In this document: positions 53,830 through 62,450 of the stretch, piece after piece
Layout: each line of letters starts with the position of its first letter
Position numbering within the stretch: position 1 is the first letter of the stretch
Source of the DNA: Paenibacillus dendritiformis
GTDB lineage: Bacteria; Bacillota; Bacilli; Paenibacillales; Paenibacillaceae
Length of the DNA stretch: 64,000 bases
Assembly (NCBI RefSeq): GCF_015845845.1
Contig: NZ_LDIG01000153.1
Location: 1-64,000 of the forward strand
Direction of reading: 5' to 3'
Program-made: the position numbers and the translations under genes
Notes under the pieces: model-generated
What the model was told of the DNA's origin: nothing
Seen by the model: the letters and a program-made list of their open reading frames with translations, nothing else
Database searches by the model: none

Positions 53830-53995
53830 ATTTCTTGCTTTATAGCAAATAGTAGGAACTATTCCTGCAAATCTACATCATTTTCCTCGAAAAGTCCTCC
53901 TTCCAAGCCGAAGTAAGCGAAATTGCTGCGTTATTGCAGGCTTCACTTTGGTGAGAAGCGGCTTACCCGAAAAAACTGCATTATTGCAGTTTTCG
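53830..53995. repeat. Intergenic element with TGC-TTAT-TGCAG inverted repeats
   Basis: Two related hairpins occur: CTGCGTTATTGCAG (53924-53937) and AAAACTGCATTATTGCAGTTTT-like symmetry with arms AAAACTGCA and TGCAGTTTT (about 53971-53992). A third small one, GGAACTATTCC, lies at about 53852. The arrangement looks like a non-coding interspersed element of the kind found in Paenibacillus intergenic regions; copies elsewhere cannot be seen from this window. Confidence 0.4.
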
Positions 53996-54059
53996 ACGGG
54001 TGAACCAGCAGCATACTGACTGTCAGACTGTGTACGCATCCCGCATTATCCGATCGAGA

Positions 54060-54180
54060 AGAACGAAAGCAAGAGGAACGAAAGCAAGAGGTACGCAAGT
54101 AATGAAACGCAAGTAAGATATACGCAAGCAATAGCTGCGCAAGCAAGGGGAACGCGATGAAGAGGTACTCAAGCGCCTAG
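54060..54180. repeat. Degenerate 15-bp tandem repeat, eight units
   Basis: Units of the form nnACGCAAGCAAnn (first two copies AACGAAAGCAAGAGG) recur with ACG or its variants at 54063, 54078, 54093, 54107, 54122, 54137, 54152 and 54167; one step is 14 bp, the rest 15. It lies in the 800-bp gene-free stretch 53698-54497. No function recognised. Confidence 0.7.
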
Positions 54181-54497
54181 CAAGGAAGCCGATTACGAAA
54201 GTGTCCCGCGGACGGCTGCTGATTCGGTCCCGGACTGGCCGGTCGAGAAGAACAGGGCTGCACTTGTCCTTCACTCCCCGGACAGCCGCTGCTTCGAGCT
54301 TGGTCTTGCCGGGGGGGAGCGGGGTGCAAGCGCGAGCACCCGACCGGACTGGAAGCAAGCCCGCTGCCAGCCCCTTTCCGAGCGCTCCCGGAGTGGAGAA
54401 AAATTCGTCTTTAAATAGGCAAACTGAAGATTTGTTCTCATGTATCGAGTATGATGTGATCAAGCATATGGCGGAACGAATCAAGGGGGATGATGAT
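54181..54497. other. Upstream region of the enolase-superfamily gene
   Basis: GC-rich non-coding DNA that keeps long frames open by chance on both strands. Apart from the ribosome binding site of the next gene I see no promoter of quality and no structured RNA. Confidence 0.4.
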
Positions 54498-55625
54498 ATG
54501 AAAATTGCCCGCATCGACGTGTTTCCTCTTCGCCTGCCGATGAGCCAGTCGTTCACGATATCCAATGGGGCCGTTGGGGAAGCCGGCATCGGGGCGCCTC
54601 ATGTCTATGTGCGAATTACCGCGGACAACGGCGTATGCGGCTGGGGGGAGGCCAGACCGAGCCCCCGTTGGAGCTACGAAACTTTGCAAACGGTTACAAG
54701 CACAATCGAGCGCAATCTCCGTCCGGCGCTGATCGGCATGGAGGCCAAGGACTGGAAGACGATTCACCGGGTGATGAACCGGGAGATTCGGCCGGGTCCG
54801 GGCAGCGGCCAGCCGATTGCGAAGGCGGCCATCGATATGGCGCTGCATGATCTGATCGGCGCCGCCGAGCGGCGCACGCTGGCGGATCTGTGGTACTCGG
54901 CCCCGAATCCGGAGCTGAAGCTGTCGTATCTCATCAGCACGCCCAGCCCGGAGGAAGCGGCGCGCAAGGCGGCATACGCCGCAGCGAACGGTTACGAAGC
55001 GGTCGATGTCAAGCTTGGGCTTGACCCGAAGCGCGATCTCGCGGTTGTGGAGGCCGTGAAGAGCGAAGCGCGGGACCTGTTCTTCCGGGCCGATGCGAAT
55101 CAGGCCTATAATCTGCCGCAGGCCGTCAAGCTGGCGAAGCAGATGGAGCGGATAGGAGTCGATGTATTCGAGCAGCCGCTGCCTGCCAACCAGCTTCACG
55201 GGCACGCCGAGCTGCGCCGCAAGACATCGCTTCCGATCGCATTGGACGAGAGCGTCTGGACGCCCGGGGATCTGATGCAGGCGATTCAGGCGGAAGCATG
55301 CGACACCGTCGTCATCAAGGTAACGAAGATGGGCGGATTGGCCGGGGCCAAGCGCTGCGGCGAGCTGGCCCGCGATGCGGGGCTGGATCTGCTGGGGGGC
55401 GGGCTGACGGAGTCGCGGCTCGGGTTGACGGCCAGCGGCTGGCTGTTCCAGTACCTGGACATCGCCTATCCGGCCGATTTGAACGGTCCGCTGTTCCTGA
55501 GCGATGATCCGGTCGAGACGGGCCCCGTTATCAAGGAGGGCCGTGTTCAATTGCCGGCGGCGCCGGGAATCGGATGCGTCATTTCCATGCAGAAGATAGA
55601 ACAATATGCTGCCCGTGACGACTAG
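54498..55625 (+). CDS. Mandelate racemase/muconate lactonizing enzyme family protein
   Basis: 375 aa from ATG 54498 (AAGGGGG 8 nt upstream); the open frame to 54201 is low-complexity and unsupported. Enolase-superfamily residues: K172 in DVKLG, metal ligands D199 (RADANQAY), E225 (FEQPLP) and D250 (ALDESVWTP), and K274 in VIKVTKMGG. The K-x-x / D-E-D / K arrangement suits a racemase, epimerase or cycloisomerase. Adjacent sugar transporter genes suggest a sugar acid or related substrate, but dipeptide epimerase activity is an alternative. Located in the cytoplasm. Confidence 0.85.
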   Translation: MKIARIDVFPLRLPMSQSFTISNGAVGEAGIGAPHVYVRITADNGVCGWGEARPSPRWSYETLQTVTSTIERNLRPALIGMEAKDWKTIHRVMNREIRPGPGSGQPIAKAAIDMALHDLIGAAERRTLADLWYSAPNPELKLSYLISTPSPEEAARKAAYAAANGYEAVDVKLGLDPKRDLAVVEAVKSEARDLFFRADANQAYNLPQAVKLAKQMERIGVDVFEQPLPANQLHGHAELRRKTSLPIALDESVWTPGDLMQAIQAEACDTVVIKVTKMGGLAGAKRCGELARDAGLDLLGGGLTESRLGLTASGWLFQYLDIAYPADLNGPLFLSDDPVETGPVIKEGRVQLPAAPGIGCVISMQKIEQYAARDD

Positions 55626-55850
55626 CGGATATTTTTTTATCGAAAAAGGAAGAGATATCCATCGTTTCTTCGTGATTGGGAAGCGGAATCCACTATTTCC
55701 GCAAAGACGATACTTGCGGCACTAGGGCACGAACCGGTGCATCTGAATACTGGGAGGAGGTGAGGCTTTTATCCATATGCCGACAAGCGAAGGAAGCGCA
55801 TTCCGTAATTCGGCTTGTTCACCTAATCGAATCGATAAAGGGAGGCGTTC

Positions 55851-57218
55851 ATGATGACACAGATGACAGAGAAGAGAAAAAAAGCGCTGGCGTTGCTCTG
55901 CTCCGTCGGAATGCTGCTGACGCTATTGGCGGGATGCGGCGGCAGCGGATCGGGCGCGAATGGGGCGAATCCGGCAGGTTCCTCCGGGAAAGCGGGCAAG
56001 GAACAGGGCGAGAAGGTGGAGATTGCCTTCTGGCACACCTACACCGATACCGATGCGGGGCCGATCAACAAGGTCGTAGAGAGCTTCAACAAGAGCCAGG
56101 ATCGGATTTCGGTCAAAATTTTGGGCAATCAGGACAGCACGAAGCAGTTGACGGCGATCTCCGGCGGAGCGGCTCCGGATATTTTGCTGACATTCTGGAA
56201 CAACATCGGGCCTTGGGCCGAAGCGGGGGCCGTCATGGATCTGACGGACAACATCCAGAAGGACGGCTTCGACGTGAATGCGTTTATCCCGGCCGCAGCG
56301 GAGCGCATGAGCATCCATGGCAAATATTACGGAATGCCTTTCACGATGAGCATGGCGAACTCGCTGATGTATAACAAAAAGGCATTCGAGGAAGCGGGCA
56401 TTGCGGCCCCCCCGGAGACGCTGGAGCAAATGTTCGAGATGGCCAAGAAGCTGACGAAGCGGGACGGCAGCGGCAATATCAAGCAGATCGGATTCATTCC
56501 GGATTACCCGTGGATCGACAACGTGTTCTGGCCGATCATCTTCGGCGGTTCCTGGTATGACGAGAGGACGGGCAAAGTCACGCCGAACCATCCGGCCAAC
56601 GTCGCGGCGATCGCGTACCAGCGTTCCTTCTATGACGAATTCGGCGCCGACCAGATCGCGAAGTTCAAATCCGGGATGGGCAAGCGCGGCACGCCGCAGG
56701 ATCCGATGCTGACAGGCCAGTTGGCCATGTATATCGGCTGGGAGTACAATTTCCGCGACGAACGGGCGGAGGACGGCCCGATCGGCGTAGCTCCATTTCC
56801 TTATCCGGCCGCGAAGCCGGAGCTGAAAGGATCGGGGATGGTCAGCCCGCGCGCCATATTCATTCCGGCCAAGGCCAAGCATCCCGAGGAAGCATGGGAA
56901 TTCATGAAGTATTTGATGACCCGGGATACGCAGGTCGAGTTCGCCCTGGAAGCGAAGGTCATTCCGACGATCAAGGCGGCGCTGGATGACGAGCGTCTCC
57001 GCGCGGACGCGAACAAGACGATGATCCCGTTCCTGGAAGCGGCGAAGAGCGAGAACCTGCAGGGCTTCCCGAACAGCTCGTACATTAACGAATATTTGCA
57101 AGCGCTGTCAGAGGAGACGGAGAAAGCGCTGAAGGGCACGCAGTCCCCGCAGGAGGCCATGGATAAAGTCGCGCAAAAAATCCAACCGCTTGCCGATAAG
57201 GCGGCCCGCAAGCAATAA
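55851..57218 (+). CDS. Carbohydrate ABC transporter substrate-binding lipoprotein
   Basis: 455 aa with AGGGAGG before ATG 55851. Lipoprotein signal MLLTLLAGC (Cys29), then a Gly/Ser-rich linker and an extracellular-solute-binding family 1 domain: VEIAFWHTYTDTDAGPINKVVESFNKSQ, GGAAPDILLTFWNNIGPWAEAGAVMDLTD, YGMPFTMSMANSLMYNKKAFEEAGI. It binds an oligosaccharide or sugar derivative for the permeases encoded next. A stem-loop at 57226-57248 separates it from the permease genes, which probably keeps its mRNA more abundant. Confidence 0.92.
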   Translation: MMTQMTEKRKKALALLCSVGMLLTLLAGCGGSGSGANGANPAGSSGKAGKEQGEKVEIAFWHTYTDTDAGPINKVVESFNKSQDRISVKILGNQDSTKQLTAISGGAAPDILLTFWNNIGPWAEAGAVMDLTDNIQKDGFDVNAFIPAAAERMSIHGKYYGMPFTMSMANSLMYNKKAFEEAGIAAPPETLEQMFEMAKKLTKRDGSGNIKQIGFIPDYPWIDNVFWPIIFGGSWYDERTGKVTPNHPANVAAIAYQRSFYDEFGADQIAKFKSGMGKRGTPQDPMLTGQLAMYIGWEYNFRDERAEDGPIGVAPFPYPAAKPELKGSGMVSPRAIFIPAKAKHPEEAWEFMKYLMTRDTQVEFALEAKVIPTIKAALDDERLRADANKTMIPFLEAAKSENLQGFPNSSYINEYLQALSEETEKALKGTQSPQEAMDKVAQKIQPLADKAARKQ

Positions 57219-57225
57219 ATACGGC

Positions 57226-57248
57226 GCGGGCCGGACGATTCGGCCCGC
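57226..57248 (+). terminator. Intercistronic stem-loop after the binding-protein gene
   Basis: GCGGGCCG (57226-57233) pairs perfectly with CGGCCCGC (57241-57248) around a 7-base loop, 7 bp after the stop. There is no T-run, so it is more likely an mRNA-stabilising or partial-termination hairpin than a full terminator. Confidence 0.55.
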
Positions 57249-57342
57249 TTCCCGCCCGGGCCTTGATTTAAGGGGCGATGCTCCTTCCAAGGTCCGGCAA
57301 GGGGGATTTGCGCACGGCAGATGACAGGAAGGAGGCGAGCGA

Positions 57343-58269
57343 ATGGACAACAGCAGCAACATTGCCGGCATTCGCAGACGGGAACGGAAGACGTTGATTA
57401 TCGGCTTGCTTTTTACCAGCCCGTGGATTAACGGTTTTTTGGTGTTTCAGCTTTATCCGATTGTGACCTCGTTCTATTACAGCATGACGGAATATAATTT
57501 GTTCTCGTCGCCGGCATGGGTCGGATTGCAGAACTACCGGGATCTGTTCCACGACGACAAGTTTTTCTTATCCATGTATAACACGCTGTATATTACGGTG
57601 TTCGGCGTCGTCCCGCATATGGCGTTCGCGCTTGGGATGGCCCTGCTGCTTAATATGAAAATAAAGGGCCAAAGCATATACCGCACCATCTATTTCCTGC
57701 CGACGCTCGTTCCGGCGGTCGCCGGCTCGCTGCTCTGGCTGTGGATTCTGAATTCGCAGTACGGCCTGATCAATATGCTGCTGGAAAGCATCGGAATCGT
57801 CGGTCCGAACTGGCTGGTCGACCCGGATTGGACCAAGCCGTCGCTCATTTTGATGGGCTTCTGGGGAACGGGAACGATTACGGTCATGTATTTGGCGGCG
57901 CTGCAGGACGTGCCCCAGATTTTTTATGAGGCGGCCGAGATTGACGGGGCCAGCCGCTGGCGCAAATTCTGGTCGATTACCTTCCCGGCGATTTCGCCGA
58001 TGACGCTGTTCCAGTTAATCATGATGCTGATCGGGTCTTTTCAATATTTTACGGAAGGCATGGTGTTCGCAGAGGCGTCTCAATCGATCGGAGGGCCGGA
58101 GAACTCGCTGCTCTTCTACTCCATTTATTTGTACCAGCAGGCTTTCTCCTTCCTCAATATGGGATACGCGGCCGCGATGGCCTGGATTCTGTTCCTCGTC
58201 GTCATAACGTTCACGCTGATTATCTTCCGGACGTCGGCCCGCTGGGTGTACTACGGAGGTGAGAAATAA
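57343..58269 (+). CDS. Sugar ABC transporter permease (MalF type)
   Basis: 308 aa with six predicted membrane helices. LLFTSPWINGFLVFQLYPIVTSFYYSMTEYNLFSSPAWVGLQNYRDLF is the usual start of MalF/UgpA-like permeases, and the EAA loop reads YEAAEIDGASRWRKFWSITFPAISP. AAGGAGG precedes ATG 57343. It pairs with the next permease (TAATG overlap). No ATPase gene is in the cluster, so a shared MsmX-type ATPase probably energises it. Confidence 0.92.
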   Translation: MDNSSNIAGIRRRERKTLIIGLLFTSPWINGFLVFQLYPIVTSFYYSMTEYNLFSSPAWVGLQNYRDLFHDDKFFLSMYNTLYITVFGVVPHMAFALGMALLLNMKIKGQSIYRTIYFLPTLVPAVAGSLLWLWILNSQYGLINMLLESIGIVGPNWLVDPDWTKPSLILMGFWGTGTITVMYLAALQDVPQIFYEAAEIDGASRWRKFWSITFPAISPMTLFQLIMMLIGSFQYFTEGMVFAEASQSIGGPENSLLFYSIYLYQQAFSFLNMGYAAAMAWILFLVVITFTLIIFRTSARWVYYGGEK

Positions 58270-59153
58270 TGGCGAATTTTGCGACAGCCCTGAGACCCGG
58301 AGGCCGCGCGGCGCGGATGCGGCGAAGCTCCGTCAGCCGTTCGCTCCGCAGCATCGTCAAGCATGGGCTGCTGATGCTGGCGGGATTATTTTTCCTCGGT
58401 CCGTTTGCGTATTTGCTGTTAACGTCCGTGAAGTCGATAGACGAGATTTTTGCCGTTCCGTTCGTCTGGTGGCCGGAGCGTTTCTATTGGGACAATTATT
58501 CAAATGCGGTGAACGCCATTCCGTTTTTCCAATATACGCTGAATACCGTATTCATCTCGATGATGTGCGTACTGGGCGAGCTGCTTGCCGCCCCGCTGGT
58601 GGCGTACGGCTTCGCCCGGATTCCGTTCAAGGGGCGGAACATTCTGTTCATGATCATGATGGGCACGATTATGCTGCCTTCCCAGACGACGATGATTCCG
58701 CTCTATGTGCTGTACAACAAGATGGATCTGGTCAATACGTTCTGGCCGCTGATTCTGCCGGCCTTTTTCGGGGCGGCCTACTATATTTTCTTGCTGCGCC
58801 AGTTCTTCATGGGCATCCCTTACGAGCTGACCGAGTCGGCCAAAATCGACGGCGCCTCGGAGTTCCGGATCTACTGGCAGATGATCCTTCCGCTGTCGAA
58901 GCCGGCCCTGTTCACGGTCGGGCTGCTCGTGTTCCTTGGCTCATGGAAGGATTATCAGATGCCGCTCATTTATTTGAACGATCCGGCAAAATGGACCTTG
59001 TCCGTCGGGCTTAAAGCATTTATCGGCGAATATAACATCGAATGGGGCATGCTGATGGCGGCTGCCGCCCTGTTCACGATCCCGATCGTCATGTTGTATT
59101 TCTTCGTGCAAAAAGTCTTTATTCAAGGGATCACGCTGACCGGAATGAAATGA
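58269..59153 (+). CDS. Sugar ABC transporter permease (MalG type)
   Basis: 294 aa, six helices, MalG/UgpE-like: LMLAGLFFLGPFAYLLLTSVKSIDEIFAVPFVWWPERFYWDNYSNA, and EAA loop ELTESAKIDGASEFRIYWQMILPLSKPAL. The basic N-terminus (RPGGRAARMRRSSVSRSLRS) is longer than usual. Its ATG overlaps the previous stop. Together the two permeases form the channel for the 55851 lipoprotein. Confidence 0.92.
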   Translation: MANFATALRPGGRAARMRRSSVSRSLRSIVKHGLLMLAGLFFLGPFAYLLLTSVKSIDEIFAVPFVWWPERFYWDNYSNAVNAIPFFQYTLNTVFISMMCVLGELLAAPLVAYGFARIPFKGRNILFMIMMGTIMLPSQTTMIPLYVLYNKMDLVNTFWPLILPAFFGAAYYIFLLRQFFMGIPYELTESAKIDGASEFRIYWQMILPLSKPALFTVGLLVFLGSWKDYQMPLIYLNDPAKWTLSVGLKAFIGEYNIEWGMLMAAAALFTIPIVMLYFFVQKVFIQGITLTGMK

Positions 59154-59187
59154 CGGGAGTGCAGAATACGGCAAGGAGAGGATTGCG

Positions 59188-60258
59188 ATGCGACAGCTTT
59201 TTTTCCGGCTTGACCCTCATTTGAAGCTTTACTTTGACGGACTGCTGCGGCGGGAGGAGAATAGCGGCGCGCTCTATATTTTGGATGACGAGCTCGGGGA
59301 TCGGGCGAGCTGCTGCACGACGGCCGCTGTCGCCAGCTTCTATGCGCAGGATTGGCTGCTGCGCGGCGGGGACGGAGCGGACATCGCCCGCGAGCTGGCG
59401 AAGGATGTGCACCGCCGCCAGCTTCCGGGCGGAGGCTATTCCCAGCCTTATTACGTCAAGCAGGGGGAGGAGCCGCCCATCGATATCGCCGAGGTCGGCG
59501 CGGCGGCGGACAGCTTGTATTATGTATACCGGACGACCGGGAGCCCGGAGGCGAAGCAAAGTCTGGTGCGGTCGGCCGAGTATCTGCTGACGCAGGTGGC
59601 CAAGCAGAATCCGGGCGTGGTGCTCAAGCGGCCGGGCGAGGATTTCGATGTCCTGAACGGCGACATGTATGCGGCGCATACGTTCGGCCGGGCCTATGAG
59701 CTGACCGGCGAGGCCGTCTTCCTGAAGAAGGTGGAGGACGTGTTCGTCCATCTGATGAACCGCTTCGGCCGCCATGCCCCCGGCTGGTGGCCGTATATTG
59801 AACGCTGGGACGGCTCGGTCGTGATGGGGAACAGCGTGCTGTACCAGGCGACGATCGTCGGCCTGGGCGCGACCGTTGCGCCGCTGCTGCCGGAAGAGCG
59901 GCGCGCGGCCTGGAGCCGCGTATCCGCGGAAGCGGTGGATACGATGATCGAGGCGATCCGGCAGCCGCCGACGGAAGAGACGGAAGCGCCGTGGTGGACG
60001 CGCGATTGGACGCTCGGCTGGGAACTGTACATGGCGCTCTGGCGCTGCGGGACCCGGACGGAGATTCGCGAGATCGGGCGGAAGCGCTTCGCGGAAGTCG
60101 CGGACGATATCATGGCGCGGGGCATGGCCCTGTTCCGGCCGAACATCCGGCATGAGGAGCCGGATCGGACGCCGGTGACGACCACCTTCCGCAAGGCGGC
60201 CGGGTTCGCCGGCATGATGGCGGCATTGGCATTCGAAGCCGCGGCAGAGGAAGCCTGA
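59188..60258 (+). CDS. Alpha/alpha-barrel protein, glycosidase-like, function unknown
   Basis: 356 aa, soluble, helix-rich, with repeats of the (alpha/alpha) toroid type: GDRASCCTTAAVASFYAQDWLLRGG, DIAEVGAAADSLYYVYRTTG, GDMYAAHTFGRAYELTG, GWWPYIERWDGSVVMGNSVLYQATIVGLG. This pattern resembles six-hairpin glycosidases or sugar epimerase-like proteins, but I recognise no catalytic motif or exact family. It sits between the permease genes and the dehydrogenase gene in one operon, so it probably acts on the imported compound. Confidence 0.75.
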   Translation: MRQLFFRLDPHLKLYFDGLLRREENSGALYILDDELGDRASCCTTAAVASFYAQDWLLRGGDGADIARELAKDVHRRQLPGGGYSQPYYVKQGEEPPIDIAEVGAAADSLYYVYRTTGSPEAKQSLVRSAEYLLTQVAKQNPGVVLKRPGEDFDVLNGDMYAAHTFGRAYELTGEAVFLKKVEDVFVHLMNRFGRHAPGWWPYIERWDGSVVMGNSVLYQATIVGLGATVAPLLPEERRAAWSRVSAEAVDTMIEAIRQPPTEETEAPWWTRDWTLGWELYMALWRCGTRTEIREIGRKRFAEVADDIMARGMALFRPNIRHEEPDRTPVTTTFRKAAGFAGMMAALAFEAAAEEA

Positions 60259-60333
60259 CGGGAGGATGAGGAATTGCGGGGGTGGCAGACACCGGATGAC
60301 GGCAAAGCATATTCGAGGAGGCGTTACATTCCG

Positions 60334-61353
60334 ATGAGACAAATCGTAGTAAGGCAGCGGCAGGCCGTGCTGGAGGAGGCCGAAGCGCCGGTCTTCTCCG
60401 CATCTCACCCGGCCCGGGTGCTGGTGAAGGTCAGATATTCTTCGATCAGCCCCGGCACGGAGCTGAATCTGATCCATCATATGGACGTGCCGGACGGCTT
60501 CCCGCTCGGCTACAGCGCCTCCGGCCAGGTGCTGGAGGTCGGGCCGGAGGCGACCGGCCTTGCGCCGGGCGACTGGGTGGCCTGTTACGGCGGCCCGTAT
60601 GTGTATCATGCGGAGCAGTTATCCGTTCCGCGCCAGCTTTGCGTGAAGCTGTCCGACGAGTCCTGGCTGCGCGAAGCGGCGCTGGTCGGCCTCGGATCGG
60701 TAGCGATTCACAGCGTGCGCCGGCTCGGGCGGCAGTTCGGGGAATCGGTCTGGGTGGTCGGCCTGGGTCTGCTCGGCCAGCTTATCGCGCAATTCAGCCA
60801 TCAGGCGAATTACCGCGTGTTCGCGACCGATATGAACCCGGCCCGCGTCGCGGCCGTGCAGGCGAGCGGGGTGGATGCGGCCTATCTCGCCGACGATGAA
60901 GCGCTGGACGACTACGCGGAGCGGTTCACCGCCGGCTTCGGCTTCGACAGCATCGCGCTCGTCGCCCATTCCTCCAGCCCGCGGATCATTGCGGCGACGA
61001 TGGAGAAGTTGGCCTTCCGCGGCACCTACGCGGTCGTGGGCAATGTCCCGATCGAGTTTCCGCGCGAGCTGTTTTTCCAGAAGGAAGCGGATTTCGTCAT
61101 TGCCCGCGCCGCGGGTCCCGGCCGCTATGACCGGCAGTATGAGGAGCAGGGCATCGATTATCCTTACGCCTATGTGCGTTGGACGGAAGGGCGGAACATG
61201 GCGGAATTCGTCCGTCAGTTGGAGGCGGGCCGCATCCGCCTGAACCCGCTAATTACGCATGAATATGCCATCGATGATGCGCCGGCAGCCTATGAGGCGC
61301 TCCATGCGGATATGAGCGGCGCGCTGGGAGTATTGCTCCGGTATGACTCGTAG
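60334..61353 (+). CDS. MDR-family (zinc alcohol dehydrogenase-like) oxidoreductase
   Basis: 339 aa from ATG 60334 (GAGGAGG about 12 nt upstream); a longer frame from 60274 is unsupported. GroES-like domain with VKVRYSSISPGTELNLIHH and FPLGYSASGQVLEVGPEATGLAPGDWVACYG, then a Rossmann domain VWVVGLGLLGQLIAQFSHQANY. The catalytic-zinc Cys/His/Cys set is incomplete: the usual first Cys is a Ser/Gly-Thr (SPGTE), as in bi-domain oxidoreductases. It probably oxidises or reduces a sugar derivative with NAD(P). Same operon as the transporter. Confidence 0.85.
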   Translation: MRQIVVRQRQAVLEEAEAPVFSASHPARVLVKVRYSSISPGTELNLIHHMDVPDGFPLGYSASGQVLEVGPEATGLAPGDWVACYGGPYVYHAEQLSVPRQLCVKLSDESWLREAALVGLGSVAIHSVRRLGRQFGESVWVVGLGLLGQLIAQFSHQANYRVFATDMNPARVAAVQASGVDAAYLADDEALDDYAERFTAGFGFDSIALVAHSSSPRIIAATMEKLAFRGTYAVVGNVPIEFPRELFFQKEADFVIARAAGPGRYDRQYEEQGIDYPYAYVRWTEGRNMAEFVRQLEAGRIRLNPLITHEYAIDDAPAAYEALHADMSGALGVLLRYDS

Positions 61354-61430
61354 CGCCGCGGCTCTCCGGGCCCGGCGCCTTGGCGAGGGGGGCCGGATGA
61401 GGGGTATGACGAAGAAAAGAGGTGACCGCG

Positions 61431-62300
61431 ATGAGGCGATCCCAGGTGGCCGGGATCAATCAATCGTCCATTCTCCGCATCTCAAGCATTTATCCGTCCC
61501 TGACGAAGTCCGAGAAAAAGGTGGCGGATATCGTGCTGAAGGATCCGGAGACGGCAGTATTTTATACGATAACCGATCTGTCCAAGCATGCGGAGGTCGG
61601 AGACACATCCGTCATCCGCTTCTGCCGGAAGCTCGGATATTCGGGCTATCAGGAATTCAAGCTGTCGCTTGCGCAGAACCTGGGGACCGTGGAAGAGCAG
61701 ATATCGGGCGACCTCGAGCCAGGGGATGATCTGGAGACGATCGTCAAGAAGCTGAATGCGCTGAATCAGCAGCGGATTCAGAATACGACGGCGCTTATGG
61801 ACGGAGCGAGTCTGCAAAAGGCGATCGAGTGGATCGGCGGCGCGGCGAAGCTGTACTTCTTCGGCGTCGGATCCTCGGGCATTACCGCGATGGATGCCAA
61901 ATACAAATTCATGCGGCTCGGCTTCCAGGTCGTGGCGGAAGCGGATGCCCATATCATCGCCATGAATGCGGCTCTTGCCGGCGAGGGCGATGTCGTGATC
62001 GCCATTTCGACGTCGGGCAGCACGAAGGATCTTGTCGATTCGGTCGCGATTGCCAAGCAGAAGGGCGCGCGCATCATTTGCCTGACCAGTCACGCCCTCT
62101 CGCCGGTGACGCGCTATGCGGACGCCGTGCTGCTGACGATGGCGAAGGAGGGCCCGCTGCAGGGCGGCTCCTTCTCCAGCAAGCTGGCCCAGATTCACGT
62201 GCTCGATATTTTATCGACGGCCCTCGCGCTGCTGGACAAGGAGCGGAGCTACCGGTTCCTGGAGATGACGGCCAAGTCGGTGCTCGGCAAGCTGTATTAG
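61431..62300 (+). CDS. MurR/RpiR-family transcriptional regulator
   Basis: 289 aa from ATG 61431 (GAGGTG 8 nt upstream). N-terminal HTH_6 domain (YPSLTKSEKKVADIVLKDPETAVFYTITDLSKHAEVGDTSVIRFCRKLGYSGYQEFKLSLAQ) and C-terminal SIS sugar-phosphate-binding domain (AKLYFFGVGSSGITAMDAKYKFMRLG, VVIAISTSGSTKDLVDSVAIAKQKGARIICLTS). It likely controls the sugar operon in response to a phosphosugar. Confidence 0.92.
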   Translation: MRRSQVAGINQSSILRISSIYPSLTKSEKKVADIVLKDPETAVFYTITDLSKHAEVGDTSVIRFCRKLGYSGYQEFKLSLAQNLGTVEEQISGDLEPGDDLETIVKKLNALNQQRIQNTTALMDGASLQKAIEWIGGAAKLYFFGVGSSGITAMDAKYKFMRLGFQVVAEADAHIIAMNAALAGEGDVVIAISTSGSTKDLVDSVAIAKQKGARIICLTSHALSPVTRYADAVLLTMAKEGPLQGGSFSSKLAQIHVLDILSTALALLDKERSYRFLEMTAKSVLGKLY

Positions 62301-62450
62301 GCGGTCCGGTCCGGGGCGGCTTGTTCGCATGCGGTGCCCCTGGCATGATGGACCTATGCACAACATCGGAGGCGAAGCTCGCCTCACGCTGCCGTTCATT
62401 TTAGAGGTATGCTCGCCGGGAACTACATTATAATTTGACGGAGGCGCATC

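Noticed and set aside
54201-54497. Longer N-terminus for the enolase-superfamily protein
   Set aside because: The extra 99 residues are Arg/Pro/Ser-rich and unlike the family; a good ribosome binding site marks ATG 54498.
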